A stretch of DNA of 64,000 nucleotides from Cellulomonas fimi ATCC 484 (GCF_000212695.1 NC_015514.1:2356001-2420000), one strand, 5' to 3'. Counted from the first letter of the stretch, positions 31,778 to 43,865 are shown. Translations and numbers: made by a program. Notes: generated by a model not told the origin, from the sequence alone.

Positions 31778-32965
31778 TCAGTCGCCTCCCAGCACGACGA
31801 GGAAGGGCACGAGCATCTCGTGCCGCGTGAGCGAGCCGTGCACGCCCACGAGGTCCATCGAGGCGGGCGTCTGGGTCGCCGAGTCCACGACCGTCGCCCG
31901 GCCCGTCATGGCGACGACCACGTCGCCGATCACGCGCGCCGCGTGGTCGCCGACGTCGCCGAACCACCCGCGGGCGACCGCGTCGTCACGCGTGGCGACG
32001 ACCGCCGCGTCGCCGAGCACGGCCCGCCACCGGTCGGCCACCGCGGCCGCGTCGGCGCCGTCGTCCAGGTGCAGGTGCGACGCGCGCGGCTCCCCCGCGA
32101 CGAGCGCCACGTCACGCCGGAGCTCCGGGTGGGTCGCGACGTCCCAGCGCGCGGCCCGGTCGACGTCGACCATGCCGTGGTCCGCGGTCACGACGAGCAG
32201 GGTGCCGCGCGGCAGCCGCCGGGCCAGCCGGGACAGCTCCGCGTCGAGCGCCTCGAGCGCGTCGCCCCACTGCCGCGACCCCCAGCCGTGGTGGTGGCCC
32301 GCCTTGTCCACGTCGCCCCAGTACAGGTAGGTCAGGCCGGGCCGGCGCAGGGAGTCGAGGGTCGCGTCGACCCGGTCGCCGAGCGACTCCGCCACGCGGT
32401 AGGAGGCACCGCGCAGCGCGGCCTCCGTCAGTCCCGAGCCGGCGAACCGCGCCGGGCCGACGCTCGTCACGCGCACGCCCTCGCCGACGAGGGACTCGAA
32501 GACCGTCGGGCCGGGCTGCCACGCGCGCGCGGACGGCAGGTCCGTCCAGGACACGAGGTTGCCGAGCCGACCGCTCGCGGGGTCGCGCACCGTGTAGCCG
32601 AGCATCGCCGTCGCACCGGGCGGGCGGCCCGTGCCGAAGCTGCCGAGCGCGGTCGCGGTCGTCGACGGGAACGTCGTCGTGAGCGGGGCGGACTCGCGCA
32701 CGAGCCCCCGCAGGAACGGCGCGTGCCCGGCCCGCTCCGACAGGTTGAGGTGACCGAGACCGTCGACGAGGACGACGCACGCGCGCTCGACCCGCGGCAG
32801 GCCCAGCAGCGCACGGGCCGCCTCGCCGTGCTCGCGGGCGCCGAGCGCACCGGCCACCCCCGGCAGCAGCGACGTCAGCGACGGCTGCCCGCCGCACGGC
32901 AGGACGAGGCCGTCGGCGGGCGCCTCGACCTGCGCGACGCCCGCGCCCGTCGCGTCGTCCGTCAT
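31778..32965 (-). CDS. Alkaline phosphatase-superfamily phosphodiesterase/nucleotide pyrophosphatase-like protein
   Basis: A 395-residue protein of the type I phosphodiesterase/nucleotide pyrophosphatase group. VVLVDGLGHLNL has the first Asp, and TFPSTTATALGSFGTG the metal-bound Thr nucleophile; YLYWGDVDKAGHHHGWGS and VVTADHGMVDV give the remaining Asp/His ligands. No signal peptide is apparent. Substrate unknown. Start ATG 32965 overlaps the DUF5998 stop (ATGA). Confidence 0.85.
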   Translation of the reverse strand: MTDDATGAGVAQVEAPADGLVLPCGGQPSLTSLLPGVAGALGAREHGEAARALLGLPRVERACVVLVDGLGHLNLSERAGHAPFLRGLVRESAPLTTTFPSTTATALGSFGTGRPPGATAMLGYTVRDPASGRLGNLVSWTDLPSARAWQPGPTVFESLVGEGVRVTSVGPARFAGSGLTEAALRGASYRVAESLGDRVDATLDSLRRPGLTYLYWGDVDKAGHHHGWGSRQWGDALEALDAELSRLARRLPRGTLLVVTADHGMVDVDRAARWDVATHPELRRDVALVAGEPRASHLHLDDGADAAAVADRWRAVLGDAAVVATRDDAVARGWFGDVGDHAARVIGDVVVAMTGRATVVDSATQTPASMDLVGVHGSLTRHEMLVPFLVVLGGD

Positions 32966-33546
32966 CGTCCGCGCACGCTCGCCGCGGACAGGCGCCGCGC
33001 GAACGCGGCCGCGGCCCGGACCGAGTCTTCGCCCTCGGCAGCGGCGCTCACGCGCACGACCACGTCGTCCGGCGTGAGGGTGCCGGTGAGCCCGTGGTCG
33101 GCGTCGCACTGCGGGTCGCCGCACGTCGCGGGCTCGAGGTCGACGCGCGAGACGGCACCCCAGCCGATCGCGAGCGTGAGCTCGACCGGGGGCCGGCCGG
33201 GCCGGTGCTCCTGCGGGCGTGGCACCACGTGCGTGAGGGCGACCGAGCGGAGCTCGCCGAGCGGGACGGCCTCGGTGGTCGCCTGCGCGCTGGGCGACGG
33301 GTTCTCGGAGTCGGCGGCCTGGTCGTCGACGTGCGCGACCACGAGGCGCGTCGGCGTCAGCGCGAGGACCGTGACGTGACGGCGCACCTCGGAGGCGTCG
33401 AACGTCGTCTCGGGGTGCACGAGGTGGGCGAGGACGGGCTCGTCGGCGAGCGCGACGTCGAGGACGTCAGCGACGAGGTCCGGGTAGTAGCCGGCGCGGT
33501 GCAGGTCGTCGCGCAGGTCGTCAGAGACTGCAGGCACGGCCCCCAT
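32962..33546 (-). CDS. DUF5998 family protein
   Basis: A 194-residue protein: DDLHRAGYYPDLVADVLDV at the N-terminus, HLVHPETTFDASEVRRHVTV in the middle and GDPQCDADHGLTGTLTPDD near the end, all DUF5998-like. Function unknown; the DPQCDADHG segment may bind metal. The start is ATG 33546 or GTG 33537; GGTGGGAAG lies upstream. It leads the minus-strand set with the phosphodiesterase and tdk. Confidence 0.8.
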   Translation of the reverse strand: MGAVPAVSDDLRDDLHRAGYYPDLVADVLDVALADEPVLAHLVHPETTFDASEVRRHVTVLALTPTRLVVAHVDDQAADSENPSPSAQATTEAVPLGELRSVALTHVVPRPQEHRPGRPPVELTLAIGWGAVSRVDLEPATCGDPQCDADHGLTGTLTPDDVVVRVSAAAEGEDSVRAAAAFARRLSAASVRGR

Positions 33547-33614
33547 CTTCCCACCGACGCGCACGTGCGTGCGGCCGTCCTCCCCCGACCGGCGGGGACT
33601 GCGCCGCCCGAGGC

Positions 33615-36359
33615 TCACGTGCGCTGCAGGCGACGGGTCGCGTCGGCGCGGTTCGCGGTCGCCAGCGTCGCCCGAGCACCGAGGACCACCGCGCCGCGCT
33701 CGGACACCACGACCGGGTTGAGCTCGAGCGCCCGCAGCTCCGGCAGGTCGTCGGCGAGCACCGCGAGGCGCGCGATGACGTCCTCGAGCGCCGCGACGTC
33801 GAGCGCCGGCAGGCCCCGGTAGCCGAACAGGCGCGGCGCGGCCCGCGCGGAGCGGACGAGGTCCGCGACGTCGACGTCCGTCAGCGGCGGCACGCCGTAG
33901 GACACGTCGCCGAGCAGGTCCGACGCGTCGCCCGCGAGGCCGAAGCTGATGATCGGGCCGAACAGCGGGTCCTCGCTCGACCGGATCACGCAGGCCGACC
34001 CGTGCGGCGCCATCGCCTGGACCTCCAGCGGCTCGCCGTCGCCGCCGTGGTGCGCCGCCGCGAGCTCGAGGACCTGCGCGACGTCGGCCCGCAGCTCCGT
34101 CTCGTCGGCGACGTCCAGCCGCACGCCGCCCAGGTCGGCGCGGTGCCGCAGCGCGGGCACCGTCGTCTTGAGCGCGACGGGCCACCCGATCCGGTCCGCC
34201 ACGGCGACCGCCTCGTCGGCGTCGTGCACGCGGTACGACGGGAGCACGTCGACCCCCACCGCCGCGAGCAGGGCGGCGGTGCGGCCCGGGTCCAGCTCGA
34301 CGCCCGCGGCCCGGCCCTCCCCGTCGGCCTCCGCGAGCCACGCCGTCACCAGGCGGCGCGCCGCGCGCGTGTCGGCGCCCGACGGGTGCAGCGGCGTGCC
34401 CCGGTCCGCGGCGCGCCAGCGGGCGTAGCGGGCCGCGTGCCCGAGCGCGAGCGCGGCGTCCTCGGGCGTGCTGTACGCCGGCACGGTCCACGCGCGCCCC
34501 GCGTCGTCGTGCGCGGTGAGCTCCGGGGTGACGCCGTGCAGCCCCAGCACCGAGGCGACCGTCGTGCGGCCCGTGCGGGCCGCGGCGAGCGCGACCTCCC
34601 GCGGCAGCGTCTCCCCCACCGCGCCGAGCGTCGGGATGCGCACCACGACGACGACGTCCGTCTCCGGGTCGCCGTAGACCGCGTCCACGACCGCGCGGAT
34701 CTCGTCGTCGGGCGCGTCCTCCGCCAGCAGCGCGACGTGACCGGACAGCACCAGGCCGCTCGCGGACGCCGCCTCCGCGACGAGCGCCGCGACGGACGCC
34801 GACGACGCGAGGATCGCCACGCGCCGGCCGGACGGCAGCGGCTGGTGCGCGAGCAGCTGCACGACGTCGAGCATCTGGTGGGTGTTGTCGACGCGGATCA
34901 CGCCGGCCTGCCGCATGACCTCCGCGAGCGTGCGGGGCGGCGCGAGGGTCGGCCGGACCGCGTGGCCGGGCGGCACGACCTGACCGGAGCGCCCGGCGGT
35001 CACGACGACCACGGGCTTGACCGCCGCCAGGCGCCGCGCGACGCGGGAGAACTTGCGCGGGTTGCCGATCGACTCCAGGTACAGCCCGACGACGTCGGTG
35101 CCGTCGTCCTCGCCCCAGAACTGCATGAGGTCGTTGCCCGACACGTCGGCGCGGTGCCCTGCGGACACGAACTCCGCGAGCCCCAGCCCGCGGCGCTGCA
35201 CGGCCCGCAGCAGCGCGACCGCGAGCGGCGCGGACTGGCAGAACAGGCCGACGCGACCGGGCGGCGGCGGGTCGGCGTCGAGCGTCGCGTTGAGCATCCC
35301 GTCGTCGAGGGACGCGAGCACGCCGAACGACGCCGGGCCGACGACCCGGATGCCTGCCGCGTGCGCGGTGCGCAGCAGGGCGCGCTGCCGCGCCAGCCCG
35401 TCCTCGCCGGTCTCCGCGAACCCGGTCGAGAGCAGCACCACGCCGCGCACACCGAGCGGGGCGAGCGCACGCACGACGTCCACGGCGCGCGCCGCGGGCA
35501 CCGCGACGACCGCGAGCGGCACGGGCCCGGGCACCTGCGCGAGGCGCTCGTGCACGTCGACGCCCAGCGCGCGGTCGACGTCGACGTCGACCGCGTGCAC
35601 CCGCACGCCGCCGCCCGCGACGAGGTTGGCCGTCACGCGTGCCGCCAGGCGCCCGTCGAGCGTGCCCGCCGCCTGCGGGCCCGGCCCGACGACCAGGACG
35701 TCGCGCGCCGCGAGCAGGTCCTGCACGGACCGCGCCTCCGCGCGGTGCTCGCGGTCCGCCATGACGGCCAGGGACCGGTCGGTCGGGTCGATGTCGAAGC
35801 CGACGCTGACGACGCCGTCCTCGGTCTGCTGCGTCACGGCGTACCCCGCCTCGCGGAACACCGCGATCATCCGGCCGTTCTGCGGCAGGACGTCCGCGAC
35901 GAAGCGGCGGACGCCCCGCTCGCGCGCAGCCGCGGCGAGGTGCTCGAGCAGCACCGACCCGATGCCGCGGCCCTGGTGCGCGTCGGACACGTTGAACGCG
36001 ACCTCCGCCTCCTCGGGCGCCTCGCCGACGAGCCGGTCGTAGCGCGCGACGCCGATGATGTGCTCGACGCCGTCCTGGTCGTCGGCGACCGCCACGAGCG
36101 CGACCCGGTCGACGTGGTCGACCGTGACCAGCCGGTGCAGCTCGCGCTCCGGGAGCCGCTCCATGTGCGCGAAGAAGCGCAGGTAGGTGGACCGCTCCGA
36201 CTGCGCGACGTGGAACGCCTGGAGCGCGCCGGCGTCGGATGGGCGGATGGGGCGCACGTGCGTGGTCGACCCGTCGGCGAGGACGACGTCGGCCTCCCAC
36301 GCGGCCGGGTAGCCGTGGGCCTCCCGGGCGGGTGCGCCGTCCTCGTCGACGTCTGCCAT
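33615..36359 (-). CDS. GNAT acetyltransferase fused to ADP-forming acyl-CoA synthetase-like domains
   Basis: A 914-residue protein. Residues ~20-190 are a GNAT domain (acetyl-CoA loop HQGRGIGSVLLEHL); then a CoA-binding Rossmann domain, a succinyl-CoA ligase-like domain (SAGHRADVSGNDLMQF) and an ATP-grasp domain (VALKTTVPALRHRADLGGV; LFGPIISFGLAGD). This is the PatZ/Pka-type layout with the GNAT in front, as in many actinobacteria; such enzymes acetylate lysines, for example of acetyl-CoA synthetase. The usual SHTGA around the ligase's phospho-His is replaced by GHAVRP at His466, so ligase activity may be lost. ATG 36359 is leaderless-type. Confidence 0.85.
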   Translation of the reverse strand: MADVDEDGAPAREAHGYPAAWEADVVLADGSTTHVRPIRPSDAGALQAFHVAQSERSTYLRFFAHMERLPERELHRLVTVDHVDRVALVAVADDQDGVEHIIGVARYDRLVGEAPEEAEVAFNVSDAHQGRGIGSVLLEHLAAAARERGVRRFVADVLPQNGRMIAVFREAGYAVTQQTEDGVVSVGFDIDPTDRSLAVMADREHRAEARSVQDLLAARDVLVVGPGPQAAGTLDGRLAARVTANLVAGGGVRVHAVDVDVDRALGVDVHERLAQVPGPVPLAVVAVPAARAVDVVRALAPLGVRGVVLLSTGFAETGEDGLARQRALLRTAHAAGIRVVGPASFGVLASLDDGMLNATLDADPPPPGRVGLFCQSAPLAVALLRAVQRRGLGLAEFVSAGHRADVSGNDLMQFWGEDDGTDVVGLYLESIGNPRKFSRVARRLAAVKPVVVVTAGRSGQVVPPGHAVRPTLAPPRTLAEVMRQAGVIRVDNTHQMLDVVQLLAHQPLPSGRRVAILASSASVAALVAEAASASGLVLSGHVALLAEDAPDDEIRAVVDAVYGDPETDVVVVVRIPTLGAVGETLPREVALAAARTGRTTVASVLGLHGVTPELTAHDDAGRAWTVPAYSTPEDAALALGHAARYARWRAADRGTPLHPSGADTRAARRLVTAWLAEADGEGRAAGVELDPGRTAALLAAVGVDVLPSYRVHDADEAVAVADRIGWPVALKTTVPALRHRADLGGVRLDVADETELRADVAQVLELAAAHHGGDGEPLEVQAMAPHGSACVIRSSEDPLFGPIISFGLAGDASDLLGDVSYGVPPLTDVDVADLVRSARAAPRLFGYRGLPALDVAALEDVIARLAVLADDLPELRALELNPVVVSERGAVVLGARATLATANRADATRRLQRT

Positions 36360-36366
36360 GCGGGCC

Positions 36367-36372
36367 AGGCTA
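36367..36372 (-). promoter_or_regulatory. -10-like TAGCCT, leaderless-type
   Basis: On the minus strand TAGCCT is 7 bases before ATG 36359 of the GNAT-ligase fusion; no Shine-Dalgarno sequence. Confidence 0.5.
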
Positions 36373-36479
36373 GCGCCGTGCGCGCGGCCGCCGGGCTCGT
36401 CCGCGCGCCGCGGCCGTCGGGACCCGCGCGAGGGGCGACAATGGTCGGCGCACACCACCGGACCGAGGAGCACCAACGC

Positions 36480-38954
<2,475 letters not shown>

Positions 38955-38976
38955 CGGTCGGCTCACACGCCGGTCG

Positions 38977-39009
38977 CGGGCACGCGCCGCGTCGTGCGAC
39001 GCGTGCCCG
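38977..39009. terminator. Hairpin between parC and the lysoplasmalogenase-like gene
   Basis: A 10-bp perfect stem CGGGCACGCG/CGCGTGCCCG (38977-38986 with 39000-39009) lies between convergent genes. Confidence 0.6.
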
Positions 39010-39028
39010 GCCCAGGCGCCGGCGCGGG

Positions 39029-39772
39029 TCAGACGACGAGCGCCACCACGTTGTCGGGCAGCGCGCCGGGCGACCGGACGACCGCCGGCGGCGGCGGCGA
39101 CAGGCGCTCGTCGCGGTTGCGCCGGACGAGCGCCACCGCGAGCAGCGCCTGTGCGACGAGGTACGTCGTCATGACCGCGACGTCCTGCCCGGGCAGCTGC
39201 CAGGTGGGGACGAACGCCTCCAGCGCGATGAGCCCGTCGGACACGACGAAGACGACACCCGCCGCGCCGGCGAGCCGGCTGACCCCCGTCGCCAGGACGG
39301 CCATGGCGACGAGGACGCCCCCGTACACGGCGACGGGGACGAGCAGCGCACCCGCCGACGGTGCGCAGAGCCCGACGAGGACGACCAGCGCGACGCCGTA
39401 CGGCACGAGCAGCGCGGGACGCCGGTGCACGACCGACCGGCGCACGTCGGGCGCGAAGGCGACGGCGTAGGCGACCTGGGCGAGCAGGAACCCGCCGACC
39501 ATGAGCAGGAACGCGGTGTCGCCGTGCGACGTCGCGGGCAGCGTGTCCCCGAGCCACGAGCAGGCGAGCGCGACCAGCGCCCAGGTGACCCGCCGGCCCC
39601 GCGGCCACCGGGTCGAGGTGAGCAGCGCGGCGGCGAGCACCGGCATCGCGCACCACTGCGCGACGTCCGCCACGCGGTCTGCGCCCACGACCAGCGCGAC
39701 CAGCAGGACGAGCGCGACGACGACGAACCCGCCCCACCACGCACGGGCTGGGGCGGACAACGACCGGTGCAC
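39029..39772 (-). CDS. YhhN/lysoplasmalogenase-family membrane protein
   Basis: A 247-residue integral membrane protein with about eight hydrophobic helices. The features ALACSWLGDTLPA and VSDGLIALEAF match the conserved Asp positions of the YhhN/TMEM86 family, whose vertebrate members hydrolyse the vinyl-ether bond of lysoplasmalogens. The bacterial role is not certain. GTG 39772 is 6 bases after GAGGAG; the GTG at 39778 is too close. Confidence 0.8.
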   Translation of the reverse strand: MHRSLSAPARAWWGGFVVVALVLLVALVVGADRVADVAQWCAMPVLAAALLTSTRWPRGRRVTWALVALACSWLGDTLPATSHGDTAFLLMVGGFLLAQVAYAVAFAPDVRRSVVHRRPALLVPYGVALVVLVGLCAPSAGALLVPVAVYGGVLVAMAVLATGVSRLAGAAGVVFVVSDGLIALEAFVPTWQLPGQDVAVMTTYLVAQALLAVALVRRNRDERLSPPPPAVVRSPGALPDNVVALVV

Positions 39773-39899
39773 GGCCACCTCCTCGGACCGGGTGCCGCGC
39801 GCCCGGGACGCTCGCCGGACCTCGTCGTCCGGCCGCGCCGATGCTAACCGCCGAGGGGCCGTCGGCGGGAGCCGCCCGCGGACGCCTCCCCCGTCCGTG

Positions 39900-40928
39900 T
39901 CAGAGGTCGATCGCGTACATCGTCGAGCTGTCGTACACCTCGTACCCCAGCTGCGTGTACAGGCGGTGCGCACCCGTCGGGTTGGCCGTGTCCACCCCGA
40001 GCTCCGCGAACTGCATGCCGTCCGCGCGGTACACGGCCATCGCGGCGGCGAGCAGCGCCGACGCGAGCCCCTGCCCGCGCCACTCGCGCACCACGCCGAG
40101 CAGCTCGGTGTACCCCGCGGTGTGGCCGACGACCTCCCAGTCCGCCTCGTACCGCCCGGACAGCAGGTACCCCACGACGCGGTCGTCGTCGTCGAGCGCC
40201 AGAAGGCTCCACGTCGGGGCGAACATGCTGCGCCCGTGCGTCCACTGCTGCGGCGTGCGGGGCTCGCTGCCCCAGTGGTCGGCGAAGGCGGCGTTGTGCG
40301 CGAGCCGGGCGCCCTCGTCGAGCTCGGCCGACCACGGGACGACCCGGACCCCCTGCGGCGCCGGGGCGTCGGGGAGCGGCGCGTCGAGCGGGCGGCGCAT
40401 CTCGGCGTAGTACCGCGCGGGCCGCATGCCGGCGCGCGCCATGAGGCGCGCACCGTCGACCACCTGGTCCGCCAGGTACGTCGAGATGCGCGCCGGCAGC
40501 TCCTTGCCCGAGGCGGCGAGCACCTGCCGTGCCCGCGCGTGCGACCACGCGACGACCGCCCGGCCGATCCCCCGCCCGCGCCACTGCGGGTCGACACCGC
40601 CCTCGACCATCGCCCGCACGGTCCGCGTGTCGCCGGGGGGCTGGTCGATCTCGACCCACGCGCGCGGGACGCCCTGCGGGTCGAGCCCGACGAGCGAGTT
40701 GTGCGCGAGGTCCTTCCAGTCGGCGTCGAGGCGTTCCTCGACCTCGTCCAGAACGGTCCGGTACGGCACCGCGTCCGCCGTCTCGGTCCGGCTCAGGAGC
40801 TCGGCGAGCGCGGGTGCGTCGGACCGGGTGAGCGGTCGCCACGCCAGACCGAGGGCGGGGTCGGGCAGCGGGGCGTGGGCCGGAGCGGCGGCGCGCACGG
40901 CGATGGGGAGCAGGTCGGTGGCGGTCAC
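39900..40928 (-). CDS. Tandem GNAT acetyltransferase
   Basis: A 342-residue protein with two GNAT folds. The first carries DPQWRGRGIGRAVVAW (residues ~115-130), the second VREWRGQGLASALLAAAM and the end LYTQLGYEVYDSSTMYAI. Double-GNAT layout resembles mycothiol synthase MshD, but neither half shows enough MshD-specific sequence for me to name it. Start GTG 40928 with GAGGG upstream. It could acetylate an antibiotic, peptide or small amine. Confidence 0.75.
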   Translation of the reverse strand: MTATDLLPIAVRAAAPAHAPLPDPALGLAWRPLTRSDAPALAELLSRTETADAVPYRTVLDEVEERLDADWKDLAHNSLVGLDPQGVPRAWVEIDQPPGDTRTVRAMVEGGVDPQWRGRGIGRAVVAWSHARARQVLAASGKELPARISTYLADQVVDGARLMARAGMRPARYYAEMRRPLDAPLPDAPAPQGVRVVPWSAELDEGARLAHNAAFADHWGSEPRTPQQWTHGRSMFAPTWSLLALDDDDRVVGYLLSGRYEADWEVVGHTAGYTELLGVVREWRGQGLASALLAAAMAVYRADGMQFAELGVDTANPTGAHRLYTQLGYEVYDSSTMYAIDL

Positions 40929-41069
40929 CGGCCCACCCTCACCGCCCACCGGCCGGCGCGGCAAGCCGATTCCGGCGTCGGCGTGCCGCGGCGACGGGCC
41001 GGCCGCGGCACGCGTCTCCGCTCGGTGCCACGGGAGCACCTGCGGAGCGGCCGAGCCTGTCGGCCCGAC

Positions 41070-43208
41070 TCAGGCGTCGATGCGGGACCGGTCGAGCGCC
41101 TGCGCGCCCGCGACGATGAAGTCCTTGCGCGGCGCGACGTCCGAGCCCATGAGCAGCTCGAAGATCTGCTCCGCCCGCGCGGCCGCCTCGACCGTGACGC
41201 GGCGCAGGGTGCGGTGCCGCGGGTCCATCGTCGTCTCCGCGAGCTGGTCGGCATCCATCTCGCCGAGGCCCTTGTACCGCTGGATGTCGTCCTTGTACCG
41301 CTTGCCGGAGCGGTCGAGCCGCTTGAGCGTCGCCGCGAGCTCCGCCTCGGAGTACGTGTAGATGTACCGGTCGTCGGGGCCGCCCTTGCGGCTGCCGCCG
41401 AGCAGCTCGATGCGGTGCAGGGGTGGGACGGCCGCGTACACCCGGCCGGCCTCGACGAGCGGGCGCATGTACCGGAAGAACAGCGTCAGCAGCAGGGTCC
41501 GGATGTGGGCGCCGTCGACGTCGGCGTCCGTCATCATGACGATCTTGCCGTAGCGGGCGGCCTCGAGCTCGAACGTGCGCCCCGACCCCGCACCGATGAC
41601 CTGGATGATCGACGCGCACTCGACGTTCTTCAGCATGTCCGTGACGGATGCCTTCTGGACGTTGAGGATCTTGCCGCGGATCGGCAGCAGCGCCTGGAAG
41701 TCCGAGCTCCGCGCGAGCTTCGCGGTGCCGAGCGCACTGTCCCCCTCGACGATGAACAGCTCGCTGCGGTCGACGTCGTCGATCCGGCAGTCCGCGAGCT
41801 TGGCGGGCAGCGAGGACGACTCGAGCGCGTTCTTGCGGCGCGAGATCTCCTTCTGCTTGCGCGCCGACAGCCGCGCCCGCATCTCGCCCACGACCTTGTC
41901 GAGCAGCAGCGCCGCGTGCGCCTTGTGCTCCCGCTTCGTCGACGTGAAGATCCCGCCCAGCTCGGTGTCGAGCACCTTGGCGACGATCGCCCGGACCGGC
42001 GCCGTACCGAGGACCTCCTTGGTCTGGCCCTCGAACTGCGGCTCGGCGAGGCGGACGGTGACGACCGCGGTCAGGCCCGCGAGCACGTCCTCCTTCTCGA
42101 TCCGCTCCGTCGCCGCGTCCTTGGCGCTGATCTTGAGCCTTCGTGCGTTCGCCTCGACGGCCTTGCGCACCGTGCGCAGCAGGCCCGTCTCGAACCCGGC
42201 GAGGTGGGTGCCGCCCTTGGGCGTCGCGATGATGTTGACGAAGCTGCGCACCTCGGTCTCGTACCCGGTGCCCCAGCGGAGCGCGACGTCGACCTCGCAG
42301 GTCCGGGCGACCTCCTGCGGCGTCATGTGCCCGCGGTCGTCGAGCACGGGCACCGTCTCGGTGAACGTGCCCGTGCCCGTCAGGTGCCAGGTGTCGGTCA
42401 CCGCCGGGTCGGGCGAGAGGTGGTCGACGAAGTCGACGACGCCGCCGCTGTGGTGGAACGTCTCCTCGTGCGGACCGTCGGCGCCCGGGGTGCCCGGGAT
42501 CCCGCGCTCGTCGCGCACGGTGAGCGTCAGCCCGGGCACCAGGAAGCTCGTCTGACGGGCGCGCGTGACCAGCTCGTCGTAGGAGAACACCGCCGTCTTG
42601 GGGAAGATCTGCCGGTCCGCCCAGTACCGCACGCGCGTGCCGGTGCGCCCGCGGGCGACCTTGCCGACGACCGCGAGCTCGGAGCCCGACACGAACGGCT
42701 CGAACGGCGCCTCCGGGCTCACGCCGCCCGCGTCGTCGAACACGCCCGGCTCGCCGCGGTGGAAGGTCATGCGGTGCGTGCGGCCGTTGCGGTCGACCTC
42801 GACGTCCAGCCGCGACGACAGCGCGTTGACGACGGAGGCGCCGACGCCGTGCAGACCGCCCGACGCGCCGTAGGAGCCGCCGCCGAACTTGCCGCCGGCG
42901 TGCAGCTTGGTGAACACGACCTCGACGCCCGTCAGGCCCGTCTTGGGCTCGACGTCGACCGGGATGCCGCGCCCGTTGTCGCGCACCTCGACCGAGGTGT
43001 CGGCGTGCAGCACGATGTCGATGCGGTCGCCGTGGCCCGCGAGCGCCTCGTCGACGGAGTTGTCGATGATCTCCCAGAGGCAGTGCATGAGGCCACGGCT
43101 GTCCGTGGTCCCGATGTACATGCCCGGGCGCTTGCGGACGGCCTCGAGCCCCTCCAGCACGGACAGGTGCCGGGCGGTGTACCCGGACTGCGGGGAAGTC
43201 GTCGTCAC
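41070..43208 (-). CDS. parE: DNA topoisomerase IV subunit B (ParE-type)
   Basis: A 712-residue GHKL ATPase/toprim subunit. ATP-site motifs are EIIDNSVDEALAG, DNGRGIPVD and GGLHGVGASVVNAL; the toprim motifs FIVEGDSALG and MMTDADVDGAHIRTLL bind Mg. It lacks a long gyrase-specific insertion, and its ATPase and toprim domains fit ParE. It is the partner of parC, but lies about 2 kb away on the other strand, so the two are not co-transcribed. GTG 43208 is leaderless-type (TACGAT 7 bases before, no Shine-Dalgarno). Confidence 0.92.
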   Translation of the reverse strand: MTTTSPQSGYTARHLSVLEGLEAVRKRPGMYIGTTDSRGLMHCLWEIIDNSVDEALAGHGDRIDIVLHADTSVEVRDNGRGIPVDVEPKTGLTGVEVVFTKLHAGGKFGGGSYGASGGLHGVGASVVNALSSRLDVEVDRNGRTHRMTFHRGEPGVFDDAGGVSPEAPFEPFVSGSELAVVGKVARGRTGTRVRYWADRQIFPKTAVFSYDELVTRARQTSFLVPGLTLTVRDERGIPGTPGADGPHEETFHHSGGVVDFVDHLSPDPAVTDTWHLTGTGTFTETVPVLDDRGHMTPQEVARTCEVDVALRWGTGYETEVRSFVNIIATPKGGTHLAGFETGLLRTVRKAVEANARRLKISAKDAATERIEKEDVLAGLTAVVTVRLAEPQFEGQTKEVLGTAPVRAIVAKVLDTELGGIFTSTKREHKAHAALLLDKVVGEMRARLSARKQKEISRRKNALESSSLPAKLADCRIDDVDRSELFIVEGDSALGTAKLARSSDFQALLPIRGKILNVQKASVTDMLKNVECASIIQVIGAGSGRTFELEAARYGKIVMMTDADVDGAHIRTLLLTLFFRYMRPLVEAGRVYAAVPPLHRIELLGGSRKGGPDDRYIYTYSEAELAATLKRLDRSGKRYKDDIQRYKGLGEMDADQLAETTMDPRHRTLRRVTVEAAARAEQIFELLMGSDVAPRKDFIVAGAQALDRSRIDA

Positions 43209-43215
43209 GCCGAGG

Positions 43216-43221
43216 ATCGTA
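43216..43221 (-). promoter_or_regulatory. -10-like TACGAT, leaderless-type
   Basis: On the minus strand TACGAT is 7 bases before GTG 43208 of parE. Confidence 0.5.
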
Positions 43222-43372
43222 TCCGGGGCGCCTGACAGGTCTGCGGCACCACGCAGGACGCGCCCCTGGCGGCGCCCCCGGCGGGCGGTATCGGTACGCC
43301 GGGAGCGAACCACCCGCTCCCGGTGGGAAGGATCCGGGGCGGGGATGGTTGTATGGAGACGTGACAGGGACC

Positions 43373-43582
43373 ATGACCGAGCCGTTGACCGCAGCCGACC
43401 GTTGCGACCGATGCGGCGCGCAGGCCTACGTCCGCGTGGTGCTTCCCGTGGGCGAGCTGCTCTTCTGCGCGCACCACGCCCGGGAGCACGCACCGAAGTT
43501 CTCGGACGTCGCCACGCACGTCCACGACGAGACGGACCGCCTCCTCGCCGAGCACGGCGCCGGGACCGGTGCCGCTCGCTGA
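43373..43582 (+). CDS. DUF7455 small zinc-ribbon protein
   Basis: A 69-residue protein beginning MTEPLTAADRCDRCGAQAYV and containing LLFCAHHAREHAPKF: CxxC plus C..HH form a likely zinc site. The family is very common next to the primary sigma factor in actinobacteria (Rv2708c-like); function unknown. The start could be ATG 43373 or GTG 43361; ribosome-binding sites are weak for both, and I prefer the family's usual start. A strong hairpin follows. Confidence 0.75.
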   Translation: MTEPLTAADRCDRCGAQAYVRVVLPVGELLFCAHHAREHAPKFSDVATHVHDETDRLLAEHGAGTGAAR

Positions 43583-43604
43583 GCCGCCGTCCCACCGACT
43601 GACC

Positions 43605-43641
43605 CGACGGGGCCCGGACCATCACGGTCCGGGCCCCGTCG
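43605..43641. terminator. Strong hairpin after the DUF7455 gene
   Basis: A perfect 16-bp stem (43605-43620 with 43626-43641) with a 5-base loop. Confidence 0.75.
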
Positions 43642-43717
43642 GCGTCCGTCGTACGTGCGCGGGTGCCGACCATGCGCGGGTGCCGACGGCGTCCGTGGCA
43701 CGTGCGCGGGTGCGGGC
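43641..43717. repeat. Direct repeats in the spacer between DUF7455 and sigA
   Basis: Near-identical 30-base copies lie at 43641-43670 and 43688-43717, and the 15-base TGCGCGGGTGCCGAC occurs at 43656-43670 and 43673-43687 with a shorter copy at 43703. The 306-base spacer 43583-43888 holds no gene that I can support; it has this repeat and two terminator hairpins. Confidence 0.7.
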
Positions 43718-43818
43718 GCTGCGTCGTGGCCCGGGCGGCGTCGCGATCCTCGGCCGGCCGGCGGCGTCGCGGCCCCCGGCAGCACCGGCCCCCGGCCCCC
43801 GGCCGCGCGCTCCCGGAG

Positions 43819-43865
43819 ACGACGGAGCCCCGCCGGCGCTGCGAGCGCGGGCGGGGCTCCGTCGT
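43819..43865 (-). terminator. Hairpin terminator of sigA
   Basis: A perfect 16-bp stem (43819-43834 with 43850-43865), with a further inner stem GCGCT/AGCGC in the loop, begins 24 bases after the sigA stop. Confidence 0.75.
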
